Assembly: GCA_964629225.1 (NCBI GenBank)
Contig: CAZVQC010000009.1
Span: 1 to 64,000, forward strand
Length of the DNA: 64,000 nucleotides
Direction: 5' to 3'
From: RUG14199 sp964629225
GTDB taxonomy: Bacteria; Bacillota; Clostridia; Oscillospirales; CAG-272
The notes beneath the pieces were generated by a model, which saw only the letters and a program-made list of their open reading frames with translations, was not told the DNA's origin and ran no database searches. Positions within the stretch are counted from its first letter, which is position 1. Every line of letters begins with the position of its first letter. The position numbers and the translations under genes are program-made. Shown piece after piece: positions 33,988 through 43,096 of this stretch.

Positions 33988-35253
33988 CTATTTCACGCTT
34001 TTGATGTCCGAGACCGTCTTTCCTGCGGTGTGCTCGATGTGTTGCCAGCCGACATTATTGTAGTTGAGGACGGTGGCGACGGTTATTGGGATATAAGTCA
34101 GCATGAAAAGGGGGAAGGTGAAGGCGTAGAGTATCTTTTTGCCGTTGCGACAATAGATATTTTTCCATTCCGTAACTGTGGTGACGGCTCCCACCGCAAA
34201 GAGGGTGAGATAGGTTCCCGTTAACATTTGAGCGAAAGACAGAAGGACTGTTTTTGCAAGCTCTGCATCCTTCGTGATCGCCGCAATGACAGTCGCCCAA
34301 ATATTGACCGCAAGTGCGAAGGCAGTGACGACTATGGCGGGGAAGATGTTCATGGTCATGTCGTAGCAGGCAAAGCCGCCTTTTTTGAAGATGCCTCCTA
34401 TGAGCCTTCCGCCGTATTTACCGAAGACTTGGAAAAAGCCCTTTGACCAACGGGTACGCTGCTTCCACGACTGGCTCCATGTGGTGGGCTGTTCGTCATA
34501 AAATACCGCCGTCTTACAAAATCCGACCCGTTCCCCTTCAATGACACGGGCGATAGTGAATTCTATGTCCTCGGTGAGCAGGTAATGCTCCCAGTTGCCG
34601 ATCTTTTCGAGAAGCTCCCTTGTGAACAGGAAGCCGGTACCGGAGATAGCGCCGCTGGCCCCGATAAGATGTCTTGGGTAGTTGAGGTATTTTGCCTCCC
34701 TGAGAAACCAAAGGGCGTAACCGGCGGATATCCAATTGTCACCGAAGTTTTTGGAGTTTCGGTAACTGGTGACGATTCGGTATCCGTCCGATACGGTGCG
34801 GTTCATCTCCGTTATGTAGTTTTCTTCAAGGATATTGTCCGCATCGAAGACGAAATAACCGTCGTAATCCCTGTCCCCGTGATCCCTTTTGATGGCGGAG
34901 ATAAGGTAGTTGAGGGCGTGACCCTTTCCGATCTTTTCGCCGTCGTATCTCTCGTAGACGAAGGCGCCCGCCTCCCTTGCCGCTTCTGCCGTGCCGTCGG
35001 TGCAGTTGTCCGCAATGACGAAGACGTCCACAAACTCCGACGGGTAGTCCTGCCGTCGAATGGAGGATATGAGCTCCCCAATAACGTTCATCTCGTTGCG
35101 GGCGGGGATCATGACAGCATAGCGGTGGAGAGTCGGCTCGGTGTGAGGCGGCTCTTTTTTGATCAGCGCTATGGCAATGTAGACGAACTGATAGAAGTAG
35201 CAGAGGAAAAAGATGATCCCGGTCGCAAAATTGATAATATTGACAGTTTCCAT
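33988..35253 (-). CDS. membrane-bound family 2 glycosyltransferase
   Basis: A 421-residue processive-type GT2 enzyme. An N-terminal transmembrane helix is followed by the nucleotide-sugar-binding domain (PARNEMNVIGELISSI near residue 52, then FDADN as the DxD motif). The acceptor/base region has LLTEDIEFTIA, and QRTRW is near residue 265. About four C-terminal helices follow. The ATG at 35253 is preferred; the frame stays open into the histidine kinase gene, which it would overlap heavily. It is the last gene of an apparent operon with the two-component system, suggesting envelope polysaccharide or glycolipid synthesis under its control. Confidence 0.88.
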   Translation of the reverse strand: METVNIINFATGIIFFLCYFYQFVYIAIALIKKEPPHTEPTLHRYAVMIPARNEMNVIGELISSIRRQDYPSEFVDVFVIADNCTDGTAEAAREAGAFVYERYDGEKIGKGHALNYLISAIKRDHGDRDYDGYFVFDADNILEENYITEMNRTVSDGYRIVTSYRNSKNFGDNWISAGYALWFLREAKYLNYPRHLIGASGAISGTGFLFTRELLEKIGNWEHYLLTEDIEFTIARVIEGERVGFCKTAVFYDEQPTTWSQSWKQRTRWSKGFFQVFGKYGGRLIGGIFKKGGFACYDMTMNIFPAIVVTAFALAVNIWATVIAAITKDAELAKTVLLSFAQMLTGTYLTLFAVGAVTTVTEWKNIYCRNGKKILYAFTFPLFMLTYIPITVATVLNYNNVGWQHIEHTAGKTVSDIKSVK

Positions 35254-35305
35254 TCGGTGCGATGTCTCCAGACTCACAAGAAATATGTCACGGATTGACT
35301 GTGCG

Positions 35306-37252
35306 TCAAACCATGTCGAATACGAGCGTGACCTTGAACAGATCTGCATCTGTTGAAACGGTCATTCCTCCGTTTTGAAGGGTTACGAGACTCTTGGCGA
35401 TGGACAGCCCAAGTCCGCTGCCCTCCGTATTTCTCGAACCGTCTCCTCGCACAAAGCGCTCGGTCAGTTCTTCCGGCGAGATATTCAGCGGATATTTCGA
35501 TATGTTTTTGAAGGTTATGACGGCTTTTGAGCCTGTTTTTTCAAGACTTAGGTAGACACGGGTATTTTCCTGTGTGTACTTGCAGATGTTGTTCATAAGG
35601 TTGTCGAAAACGCGCCAAAGAAGCCGTCCGTCGGCGTGTATGATAACAGATTCCGACGGAATAGTCAATACTATATTTGCACCGGCTTTTTCGACTCTCT
35701 CTTCGTACTCTCCCGCCGTCTGCTCAAGCATTACCGAGAGCTCGCATTTTTCAAATTTGACATCGATGTTTCCGGTGGATGCCTTTGATGCTTCCACCAG
35801 ATCCTCCACAAGCTTTTTCAGCCTTGCGGACTGACGGTCGAGGACTTCAAGGTATTTAATCGCTGTCTCGTTTTCTATTTTTTCTTTTTTGAGAAGGTCA
35901 ACGTAGTTTATTATGGAAGTGAGAGGGGTCTTGATGTCGTGGGAGACGTTGGTGATAAGCTCCGTCTTCATCCTCTCGCTCTTCAACTTTTCCTCAACTG
36001 CGGCAGAGATGCCGTTTCCGATATTGTTAAGATCCTCCCCGTGCTCCTTCATTTCAAGGAGCATTTTCGACGTGTCGATCTTGTAGCTCAAATTTCCGCC
36101 GGCTATCTCCTTAGTTCCGCTTATGAGTTTTTTTGCGCAGATGGCGACGTAGAGGACGAATGGGACCTCCGCAAACTTTAAGATGAGCCATAGAGTTAAG
36201 ATATTCCCGATATTATCCCCGAATATCGCTAAGACGAGAAATTCTAAAATGACCAGTGCGGCAAGGGCTATCGCCGTCTTCGGTACGAGTGGGATGTTTT
36301 TAAGAAGCACCCACGCCGCTTTTAAGAACTTCCATATCAGTCGAAAGATCCTGAAGATCACAGTATTCCGAAACAGAGTTCCGCTCTTTATCCTTGCGGC
36401 AAAGCTCATGACGAACAGCAATCCGAGAGGGACGTCAACGGCGCCAAAGAGACAGAGTATCACTATCGTCTCTCCGATGCCGAATTTGCCGGACAAGAAC
36501 GCAAGCTCGACCCAAGCGAGGAAGGCGTAGGCGGCAAAAAGAACGTCAAAGGGCACCTTGTCGAAGGAATTGAGGCGTACCTCGTCGGTCTCCTTCCTGT
36601 GGCCTGCGGCGAAGATGAGAAAGACGAAGAGAATGATGCTGAAAAGCAGAGTTACCGCTCCGACGGCAAGTACGGTGAACCTCCATCTGTAGGCGATGGA
36701 TACCGCCCCTACCACGTTGGATATCCTATCGGAGGTCACGAATTCCTCCTTGACGTAGATGGTCACGGAGTACTCCGTCAGTGTCGGCTCCCTATCTGTT
36801 ATTTCGTATTCTTCATCTTCTGTCGGGATCCCGTCTTCCAAGCCGTAGTAGGTAGTTTTTTTGGAGTCTTGCTCGGTCTTGGCGGCGAGATCTTCGGCCC
36901 AAACAGTCACCGTGTCGTGGATGCGGTAGTTTTCTCCGTTAAAATTGGAGACAAGGACGTCTCCCTCGGCGTTCTTTAAGACGAAGTAGAAGTTGCTCAA
37001 CACCTTGTCATAGACGGCGAGGGTCTCTTTCTCGGATCGGCTGTTTTCATAGGTCTCCGCTATGATATGACCGATCCTGGAAAGCTCTGCGGCAAGGATC
37101 TCGTTGGTCACGTTCTCTTCGGAGGAGGTAAAAAAGTTGCTCACCGCAAGCAGTGCGGTCATTCCGATGGAGCAGACGGAGACGAAAAGGGTCACACAGA
37201 GGAGCAAGAACGCTCCTACCTTAAGAGGAAGGCTTTTTCTCGGATCTGTCAT
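35306..37252 (-). CDS. sensor histidine kinase
   Basis: A 648-residue membrane kinase. A first helix (~10-35) and an extracytoplasmic domain of ~150 residues are followed by a multi-helix membrane region (~190-375). The catalytic half has the H-box NVSHDIKTPLTS near residue 440, the N-box FDNLMNNICKY, and GDGSRNTEGSGLGLSIAKS near 620. The ATG at 37252 overlaps the response regulator stop as ATGA, behind GGAGGCGGGAAA. The polytopic linker is longer than in a simple two-helix kinase and could sense membrane-borne signals such as cell-wall stress. Confidence 0.92.
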   Translation of the reverse strand: MTDPRKSLPLKVGAFLLLCVTLFVSVCSIGMTALLAVSNFFTSSEENVTNEILAAELSRIGHIIAETYENSRSEKETLAVYDKVLSNFYFVLKNAEGDVLVSNFNGENYRIHDTVTVWAEDLAAKTEQDSKKTTYYGLEDGIPTEDEEYEITDREPTLTEYSVTIYVKEEFVTSDRISNVVGAVSIAYRWRFTVLAVGAVTLLFSIILFVFLIFAAGHRKETDEVRLNSFDKVPFDVLFAAYAFLAWVELAFLSGKFGIGETIVILCLFGAVDVPLGLLFVMSFAARIKSGTLFRNTVIFRIFRLIWKFLKAAWVLLKNIPLVPKTAIALAALVILEFLVLAIFGDNIGNILTLWLILKFAEVPFVLYVAICAKKLISGTKEIAGGNLSYKIDTSKMLLEMKEHGEDLNNIGNGISAAVEEKLKSERMKTELITNVSHDIKTPLTSIINYVDLLKKEKIENETAIKYLEVLDRQSARLKKLVEDLVEASKASTGNIDVKFEKCELSVMLEQTAGEYEERVEKAGANIVLTIPSESVIIHADGRLLWRVFDNLMNNICKYTQENTRVYLSLEKTGSKAVITFKNISKYPLNISPEELTERFVRGDGSRNTEGSGLGLSIAKSLVTLQNGGMTVSTDADLFKVTLVFDMV

Positions 37253-37941
37253 TTTCCCGCCTCCAGTTTGTAACCTTGTCCCCAAACCACTTTAAGGTAT
37301 CTTGGGTCTGCGGGATCGATCTCGATCTTTTCTCTCAAGTGTCTTATGTGAACTGCCACCGTGCCCTCGGAGCCGATGGGAACGTCATTCCACACCTTCT
37401 CGTAGATGGTCCTCGGCGAGAAGACTTCCCCCGGATTTGAGGCGAGCAGTTTCAGAATCTCATACTCGGTGGGAGTCAGAGCAATTTCGTCTCCGCCGAT
37501 GGTGACTCTTTTCTTTTTGTCGTCGATCTCTATTTCTCCGCAGCGAAGGGCCGAGTCCTTAGCCGCAGTCCCTCCAAGCTGGGTGAAACGCCTCAGATGC
37601 GAGCGCACTCTTGCCGTCAGTTCCACCGGATTGAAGGGCTTGGTCACATAATCGTCAGCCCCCACGTTGAGTCCCAGTATCTTATCGGAGTCCTCTCCCT
37701 TTGCGGTGAGAAGTATCACCGGAACGTTGGATATCTCCCGTATCTTCACCATGGCGGACACCCCGTCCATCACGGGCATCATGATGTCCATGAGCACGAG
37801 TTGGACGTCGTTGTTCATGACCGCATCCACCGCTTCCTTGCCATTATAGGCAAAGAGGGTGTTGTATCCCTCGGCTTGCAGGTAGATATTGAGCGCCGAG
37901 ACGATATCTTTTTCGTCATCGCAGATAAGTATGTTGTACAT
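37249..37941 (-). CDS. OmpR/PhoB-family response regulator
   Basis: A 230-residue regulator: receiver domain with the acidic ICDDE cluster at the start, the phospho-acceptor aspartate in LVLMDIMMP near residue 52 and the conserved lysine in KPFNP. A winged-helix DNA-binding domain (LTPTEYEILKLL, then VHIRHLREKIE) follows. The ATG at 37941 is chosen because it lies 8 nt behind GAGG; frames extending to 37989 have poorer sites. It is coupled to its kinase by a 4-bp overlap. A perfect inverted repeat at 37998-38020 upstream may be its own binding site. Confidence 0.94.
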   Translation of the reverse strand: MYNILICDDEKDIVSALNIYLQAEGYNTLFAYNGKEAVDAVMNNDVQLVLMDIMMPVMDGVSAMVKIREISNVPVILLTAKGEDSDKILGLNVGADDYVTKPFNPVELTARVRSHLRRFTQLGGTAAKDSALRCGEIEIDDKKKRVTIGGDEIALTPTEYEILKLLASNPGEVFSPRTIYEKVWNDVPIGSEGTVAVHIRHLREKIEIDPADPRYLKVVWGQGYKLEAGK

Positions 37942-37959
37942 TTCCATCACCTCGCACCG

Positions 37960-37989
37960 ATTATAACAGATAAGTACTTTAACTAACAA
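37960..37989 (-). promoter_or_regulatory. promoter of the two-component/glycosyltransferase operon
   Basis: TTGTTA, 18 bp, TATAAT on the minus strand. The weak -35 box, with a palindrome directly upstream, suggests activator-assisted transcription. Confidence 0.55.
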
Positions 37990-37997
37990 TACGGTAA

Positions 37998-38020
37998 CGT
38001 CTTAAGAATTCCTTAAGACG
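37998..38020. promoter_or_regulatory. inverted repeat upstream of the response regulator promoter
   Basis: CGTCTTAAG and CTTAAGACG flank a 5-nt spacer (AATTC). It sits just upstream of the -35 box and just after tcdA. Without a T run it is a poor terminator, so a regulator-binding site is more likely. Confidence 0.5.
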
Positions 38021-38040
38021 GCGACAATTCCGTCTGTGTG

Positions 38041-38766
38041 CTACCGTTCTATTCCCGCAAGGTCGCAGATGATCTCTCCCGCTATCATAAGACCCGCTGT
38101 TCCGGGTACGAAGGAGATGCTTGCTGGGGTAATTCTCTTTCCGGGAGCGGGGGTGTCTTTTCCGTCGGCAGTTAGGATGGGAGTTTTTGGTTTTTCCTCG
38201 GAATAGAGCACCTTCATGTGGAAGATGCCCCTTGCCTTGAGCTCCCGCCTCATTACTCTCGCAAGAGGGCAAACGGAGGTCTTCGAGATGTCCGTTATCT
38301 TGAAGGCGGAGGGATCAAGTTTGTTTCCCGTCCCCATTGACGAAATGATCGGGACCTTCGCCTCTTTGCAATTGACTGCCAAAAGCAACTTTGACGTGAC
38401 ACTGTCGATGGCATCACAAGCATAGTCGTATTTCGAGAGGTCGATAAGATGGGCGGTCTCGGCGCTGTAAAAAAGTTCAAACGCCTCAACGTTGCAATTG
38501 GGGTTCACCGAGAGTATCCGATCCCTTTCCACTTCCGCTTTCGGTCGTCCCACCGTATCTGCGGTGGCAATGAGCTGGCGGTTCAAATTTGAAGGAGCGA
38601 CGGTGTCCGCATCTACTACGGCAATGTGCCCGATCCCCGCCCGCGCGAGGGCCTCCACTGCGTATGAGCCCACGCCGCCACAGCCGAAAACTATCACGGA
38701 GGCAGCTTTCAACTTTTCCACTCCGTCTCCTATCAGCATTTCAGTTCTCGAATATAATTCTTCCAT
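38041..38766 (-). CDS. tcdA: tRNA threonylcarbamoyladenosine dehydratase TcdA
   Basis: An E1-like ThiF/MoeB-fold enzyme of 241 residues that cyclises t6A37 of tRNAs to ct6A using ATP. The nucleotide-binding GCGGVGSYAVEALARAGIG lies near residues 29-47, and the acidic/arginine segment APSNLNRQ near 58-65. The TcdA-typical C-terminal region includes SVCPLARVMRRELK. Related ThiF/MoeB proteins differ in this C-terminal part, so TcdA is preferred. It follows the histidine phosphatase gene by 48 bp on the same strand. Confidence 0.92.
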   Translation of the reverse strand: MEELYSRTEMLIGDGVEKLKAASVIVFGCGGVGSYAVEALARAGIGHIAVVDADTVAPSNLNRQLIATADTVGRPKAEVERDRILSVNPNCNVEAFELFYSAETAHLIDLSKYDYACDAIDSVTSKLLLAVNCKEAKVPIISSMGTGNKLDPSAFKITDISKTSVCPLARVMRRELKARGIFHMKVLYSEEKPKTPILTADGKDTPAPGKRITPASISFVPGTAGLMIAGEIICDLAGIER

Positions 38767-38814
38767 ATTTAAGCTCCTTTTCGGCTATTAAAGCAGGGCC
38801 GCCGTCGTTTTCGG

Positions 38815-39561
38815 TCAAGCCCTGCTCTTCTTGGGAAGACTGTCAAGTCTCAATTTTTCAACGTAGTCGAGGAACACCTCGTCCGTGAGATTGTATGTGA
38901 GCGGGATGCAAGCTCCCTTGCCGGCGGCAACGAAGGAAATGCTGCAGTTGGCGCAGATGTTTTTTCCCGTGCCGATGCGTCCGCCGGTGATCTTGTGGTA
39001 CATAGCGTTGAGGATGCCTCCGTGGGTTACCGCCAAGGCTGCCCCGTCGCTTTTTTTTGCGATAATTCCGGAGCTTTTTTTCAGCCTTTCGGCACAGTTC
39101 TCACGGCTTTCGACGCCCTTGGCCTCTCTGTCCCCCTTCGGGAACCGCTCATGTCTTTCGGCGGGGGTGAGTCCGGATAGCTCTCCGTAGTCTCTTTCAA
39201 TCAAAAGCTCTTCCTCTATCGGCCGAAGGCCGCCTCCCAAGGCATTGCATATGGACTCGGCGGTATCGATGGCTCTTGAAAGAGGCGAGGAAAAAACGCC
39301 TTTTATCTCAAGTCCGAGCTTCGATGCTTCACAAAGGAGTTCTCCGCATTTTTCGGATTGAAGTATTCCGGCTTCGTTGAGGGGGACGGACTCCCGTCCC
39401 TGAAGACGAAGTATCAGATTCCAGTCGGTCTGACCGTGTCTTACGAAGGCAACCAGTCTTCTGCCTTCGAGAAGGAGCGTCCTTGCATTTTTCGGAGGGC
39501 AAAGAATCACGGGGGAACGTCTCAGCATATCTTGCATATCGGTCTTGCAGGGCTTTTCCAT
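38815..39561 (-). CDS. histidine phosphatase (phosphoglycerate mutase-like) family protein
   Basis: A 248-residue member of the branch-1 histidine phosphatase superfamily. The catalytic motif RHGQTDWN lies near residue 38 after a ~30-residue N-terminal extension. The second active-site histidine is in AVTHGGILNAMYHKI near 185, and an acidic proton donor lies in ERDYGELSG. Relatives include CobC, GpmB and broad phosphatases; the sequence does not decide. It lies between an AraC-type regulator and tcdA on one strand with short gaps. Confidence 0.87.
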   Translation of the reverse strand: MEKPCKTDMQDMLRRSPVILCPPKNARTLLLEGRRLVAFVRHGQTDWNLILRLQGRESVPLNEAGILQSEKCGELLCEASKLGLEIKGVFSSPLSRAIDTAESICNALGGGLRPIEEELLIERDYGELSGLTPAERHERFPKGDREAKGVESRENCAERLKKSSGIIAKKSDGAALAVTHGGILNAMYHKITGGRIGTGKNICANCSISFVAAGKGACIPLTYNLTDEVFLDYVEKLRLDSLPKKSRA

Positions 39562-39601
39562 TTTGTCCTCCTTATTTTCTTTGTTTTTTTATACCGCTTT
39601 G

Positions 39602-40432
39602 TTATTCTTTTTCCAAGCGGGAATCCTTTCGGAAGTCCGATGGGGATCTGCCTGTGGTCTTTTTAAACATCTTTGAAAAGTAGCAGACGTCCGTAACGCC
39701 CACTCTGCTCGATATTTTTGCTACGGATAGATCGGTGGCTGCGAGCATCTCCGATGCCCGTGCCACGCGGTAGTTCATGATGTATCTTTCCGGCGAGATG
39801 CCGATCTTTGACTTGAATATCCTGAAAAAGTGAGATCGGTCGATACCCAGATACGTTGCCACGTCACTTGATGTGATGCCCTTTGAGTAGTTGCTCTCGA
39901 TGAATCCGAGGGCAAGGTCACAGCGGTCGGAGGAGCTGTGCTTTCTGTGCTCCGCATCCGAGGTCTCCTTAAGGGAGGAGATCGCCACAAGAAGCAGGAC
40001 TCCGAGTTTTGTTGCCGATGCTCCTTCTTTTTCCTCAAGAAGAATGTCGCGACACTTATTAGCCGCCAGAATAAAGCCGGGAACGTCTGCATGACCGAAG
40101 GAACGCTGTCTGTCGATGCCACAGTCCTTGAGATAAGTTGCGGCATCCCGTCCTCTGAAGGCTACGTACAGCACCTCGGCACTTCGACTCTTAGCCTTGA
40201 AATAGCAGGCCTCCTCGCCGGGATAAGTCATCATGAAGTCTCCGTATTCCGAAAGGAATTCCTTGCCGTCCTTGTAAAAGGCGCCGTTGCCTTCGGAAAC
40301 GCAGACGATACGGTAGAAGTCCTCCTTCGGATAACGGACGATCTCGTCCTTGGCTATCCCGTCACTGCCGCAAGAACAGAGAGCTATTCCCGTCGGGGCA
40401 TCCTTGGTCCCGTAGACTGCTTCGTTTTTCAT
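39602..40432 (-). CDS. AraC-family transcriptional regulator
   Basis: A 276-residue regulator: an N-terminal cupin-like AraC ligand domain (~10-140) and the two helix-turn-helix C-terminal domain (~170-270). The pattern is SSDVATYLGIDRSHFFRIFKS in the first, then AKISSRVGVTDVCYFSKMF in the second. Such proteins usually control sugar use. It has a perfect-spaced promoter at 40501-40529 and is divergent from a secreted leucine-rich protein, which it may regulate along with itself. Confidence 0.92.
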   Translation of the reverse strand: MKNEAVYGTKDAPTGIALCSCGSDGIAKDEIVRYPKEDFYRIVCVSEGNGAFYKDGKEFLSEYGDFMMTYPGEEACYFKAKSRSAEVLYVAFRGRDAATYLKDCGIDRQRSFGHADVPGFILAANKCRDILLEEKEGASATKLGVLLLVAISSLKETSDAEHRKHSSSDRCDLALGFIESNYSKGITSSDVATYLGIDRSHFFRIFKSKIGISPERYIMNYRVARASEMLAATDLSVAKISSRVGVTDVCYFSKMFKKTTGRSPSDFRKDSRLEKE

Positions 40433-40500
40433 TTCATCCCCACCGTCCTGTTGATGACGAATTTCTTGCCCTCTTTGGGCAGGGGTCTTCCGTTTTTCCT

Positions 40501-40529
40501 ATTATACAACGGAATGGGCGATAATGCAA
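40501..40529 (-). promoter_or_regulatory. promoter of the AraC-type gene
   Basis: TTGCAT, 17 bp, TATAAT on the minus strand. Confidence 0.7.
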
Positions 40530-40621
40530 CAAAAAAGCACGGAAAATACAACAAAAAAACTTAAGTTTTTGAAAAAACGGGGCGTTTTTTCTCCCACATA
40601 CAATTTGATGGCGGCGAAGTG

Positions 40622-40650
40622 TTGCAAAATCCTCGGTTTCGTTGTAAAAT
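40622..40650 (+). promoter_or_regulatory. promoter of the leucine-rich protein gene
   Basis: TTGCAA, 17 bp, TAAAAT, 34 bp before the start codon; divergent from the AraC promoter with ~90 bp between. Confidence 0.7.
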
Positions 40651-40684
40651 AATAAAAACAGCATTTTGAAAGGGGGAAAAAGCC

Positions 40685-41881
40685 ATGACCAAAGACAGAC
40701 TCGGACGGAAAGTACTTTCCGCGTTTTCTGTTTTCATCTCCCTTTTACTGTTTGTATCGGCAGTTCCTGCAAGTGCCCATGACGGAACCGGCTCTCTGTT
40801 TTCGACCCACACGGACGAAAATGGAGTCTTCTATTGTCTTAAGGATGACGGAACCGCCGTTGCCGTACTTTTTGCCGGGGATGCACGGGAGATCGTGATA
40901 CCCGAAAGGGTGTCCCTTGCCGGGGTGGCATACGAGGTCTGTGCCGTGGGTGACGGCGCATTTGAGGGATGTTCCGCCCTTGAATCGGTCTTGCTTCCGG
41001 ATACTGTCCGCCGCATCGGCGCTTTTGCATTCTTCGGCTGTTCCTCTCTTAAGAGAGTGGAAGCATCGGGGGTAGTTGAAACGGGTATGTCGGCATTTGA
41101 CTCCACTCCGTTTCTTGAAAGCATGGGGGACTTTGCCGTCATCGGTGACGTTTTGTTACGGTATTTCGGAAATGACGGGGTAGTTCGTATTCCCACGGGT
41201 ATCGGCTTCATTTCCGACGCATTTGCCTATTGTGGCGGGGTTGAGACCGTGATCTTTTCGGAAGGGGTGAGTGCCGTAGGCAATGGGGCGTTTGCCTTTG
41301 CCGGGGATCTTAAGCGGGTGCTTCTTTCCTCATCTGTTAAAAGCATCGGAGATATGGCGTTCTTCGGATGCTCTTCGCTTTCGGAGATAAGTATGACAGC
41401 TTCCCTTGAGGCTGTCGGAATAGATGCCTTCGCTTCTACTCCTTTTTATGATTCCGTACCGTCTCACGAAGGCTTCCGCATCATCGGTGACGGGATATTG
41501 CTGGGATATGACGGAGTAAACTGGGACGTTACGGTGCCAAGCGGAGTAAAATACGTTTCAAACGCCTTCTTTTGCAATACTGCGGTGAGGACAGTGACTC
41601 TTCCGGAAAGTGTCAAGGTGCTCGGCAGCGGTGCGTTTTCAAACTGTCCGTCCCTTGTCAGGGTGACGGCAGACGGCCTTGCGAGCATCGGGGGCGGAGC
41701 GTTCAAGGACTGCAGAGAGCTGAGGAGCCTCATTCTTTCATCGGCAGCCCCGCAGGTGGGTTCCGAGGCGTTTTCCTCCCTGTCACCTCTGTTTGCAGTC
41801 TATTTTTCAAAGGGAGCGCAAATGGGATCCTTTGCAAAAAGCGGCGTTCCTTGCTTTTTAGCGGACACTGCCGAGGGATAA
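40685..41881 (+). CDS. secreted BspA-like leucine-rich repeat protein without dockerin
   Basis: A 398-residue protein with a signal peptide (residues ~1-34, cleaved near ASAHD) followed by LRR_5 repeats over almost the whole length. Typical elements are AVGDGAFEGCSALESVLLP and SIGDMAFFGCSSL. Unlike the copies at 4543-8456 and 22150, it lacks both the cysteine-rich modules and the dockerin, so it would be released or held by other means. The start follows AAAGGGGGAAAAAGCC. It is divergent from the AraC-type regulator. BspA-like proteins of other bacteria bind host or microbial surfaces; here that is inference. Confidence 0.87.
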   Translation: MTKDRLGRKVLSAFSVFISLLLFVSAVPASAHDGTGSLFSTHTDENGVFYCLKDDGTAVAVLFAGDAREIVIPERVSLAGVAYEVCAVGDGAFEGCSALESVLLPDTVRRIGAFAFFGCSSLKRVEASGVVETGMSAFDSTPFLESMGDFAVIGDVLLRYFGNDGVVRIPTGIGFISDAFAYCGGVETVIFSEGVSAVGNGAFAFAGDLKRVLLSSSVKSIGDMAFFGCSSLSEISMTASLEAVGIDAFASTPFYDSVPSHEGFRIIGDGILLGYDGVNWDVTVPSGVKYVSNAFFCNTAVRTVTLPESVKVLGSGAFSNCPSLVRVTADGLASIGGGAFKDCRELRSLILSSAAPQVGSEAFSSLSPLFAVYFSKGAQMGSFAKSGVPCFLADTAEG

Positions 41882-41995
41882 GAGCCGTCGGGCATCGACG
41901 GGGGAATGATCCGAAAGGCGGGCTCTGTGCGACCCGATCCGGCACATAAAATGCGGGCTCAGGAGCAAGAATTATGAAAAAGATCATAACGAGAA

Positions 41996-42026
41996 AAAAG
42001 AGAGGAGCCGAGGCTTCTCTCTTTTT
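41996..42026. terminator. bidirectional terminator between leucine-rich and GGGtGRT genes
   Basis: AAAAAGAGAGGAGCC pairs with GGCTTCTCTCTTTTT around GA, with T runs on both strands. Confidence 0.8.
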
Positions 42027-42079
42027 AATTCTCGTTTTTCTCCGGTAACGGAGACAGTCGCCGGGATTTTTCCGGCAGA

Positions 42080-43078
42080 TTACTTCTGGCTCTCTTCTAC
42101 TGCAACTGCGCAAGCGACGGTGCAACCTACCATGGGGTTGTTGCCCATACCGATGAGACCCATCATTTCAACGTGTGCGGGAACGGATGAGGATCCTGCG
42201 AACTGAGCGTCGGAATGCATTCTGCCCATAGTGTCTGTCATGCCGTAGCTGGAGGGGCCTGCAGCCATGTTATCGGGATGGAGAGTACGTCCTGTGCCGC
42301 CACCGGAGGCAACGGAGAAGTACTTCTTGCCGTTCTCGACACACCACTTCTTGTAGGTGCCTGCTACGGGGTGCTGGAATCTTGTGGGGTTGGTGGAGTT
42401 ACCGGTGATGGAAACACCAACGTTCTCATACTGCATGATGGCAACGCCCTCGCAAACGTCGTCCGCACCGTAGCATTTTACTGCTGCGCGGGGACCGTCG
42501 GAGTATGCGTGCTCTTCAAGGACTGTGAGCTTCTCGGTGAAATGATCGAACTCGGTCTTTACGTAAGTAAAGCCGTTGATCCTGGAGATGATGAACGCCG
42601 CATCCTTGCCGAGACCGTTGAGGATGACACGGAGGGGCTTCGTTCTTACCTTGTTGGCATTGAGGGCGATCTTGATAGCGCCTTCGGCAGCCGCAAAGGA
42701 TTCGTGACCTGCGAGGAAGCAGAAGCAATCGGTATCCTCGGAAAGGAGCATTGCGCCGAGATTACCGTGGCCGAGACCGACTTTTCTGTTCTCTGCAACG
42801 GATCCGGGAATGCAGAATGCCTGAAGACCGATACCGATAGCGGCAGCGGCATCGGATGCCTTCTTCGCGCCCTTCTTAAGAGCTATCGCACAACCGACTG
42901 TGTAGGCCCACACTGCGTTCTCAAAGCAGATAGGCTGAGTCTCTCTTACGATCTTGTCGCAGTCGATGCCTGCCGCAAGGGTGATATCCTTGCACTCTTC
43001 GATGGAGGAAATTCCGTACTCGGCAAGAACGCTGTTTATTTTGTCGACTCTTCTTTCGTAACTTTCAAATAATGCCAT
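42080..43078 (-). CDS. GGGtGRT protein
   Basis: A 332-residue member of the uncharacterised 'GGGtGRT' family, named for the motif seen here as SGGGTGRT near residue 257. The N-terminus (MALFESYERRVDKINSVLAEYG) and the C-terminal MMGLIGMGNNPMVGC are conserved parts of the family. It lies 18 bp behind a NifU-like scaffold gene, an association typical for anaerobic Firmicutes, so a role in handling iron-sulfur clusters or a cluster-dependent enzyme is suspected. The start follows AAAGGAGGAGAAAAC. Confidence 0.92.
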   Translation of the reverse strand: MALFESYERRVDKINSVLAEYGISSIEECKDITLAAGIDCDKIVRETQPICFENAVWAYTVGCAIALKKGAKKASDAAAAIGIGLQAFCIPGSVAENRKVGLGHGNLGAMLLSEDTDCFCFLAGHESFAAAEGAIKIALNANKVRTKPLRVILNGLGKDAAFIISRINGFTYVKTEFDHFTEKLTVLEEHAYSDGPRAAVKCYGADDVCEGVAIMQYENVGVSITGNSTNPTRFQHPVAGTYKKWCVENGKKYFSVASGGGTGRTLHPDNMAAGPSSYGMTDTMGRMHSDAQFAGSSSVPAHVEMMGLIGMGNNPMVGCTVACAVAVEESQK

Positions 43079-43096
43079 TGTTTTCTCCTCCTTTTA

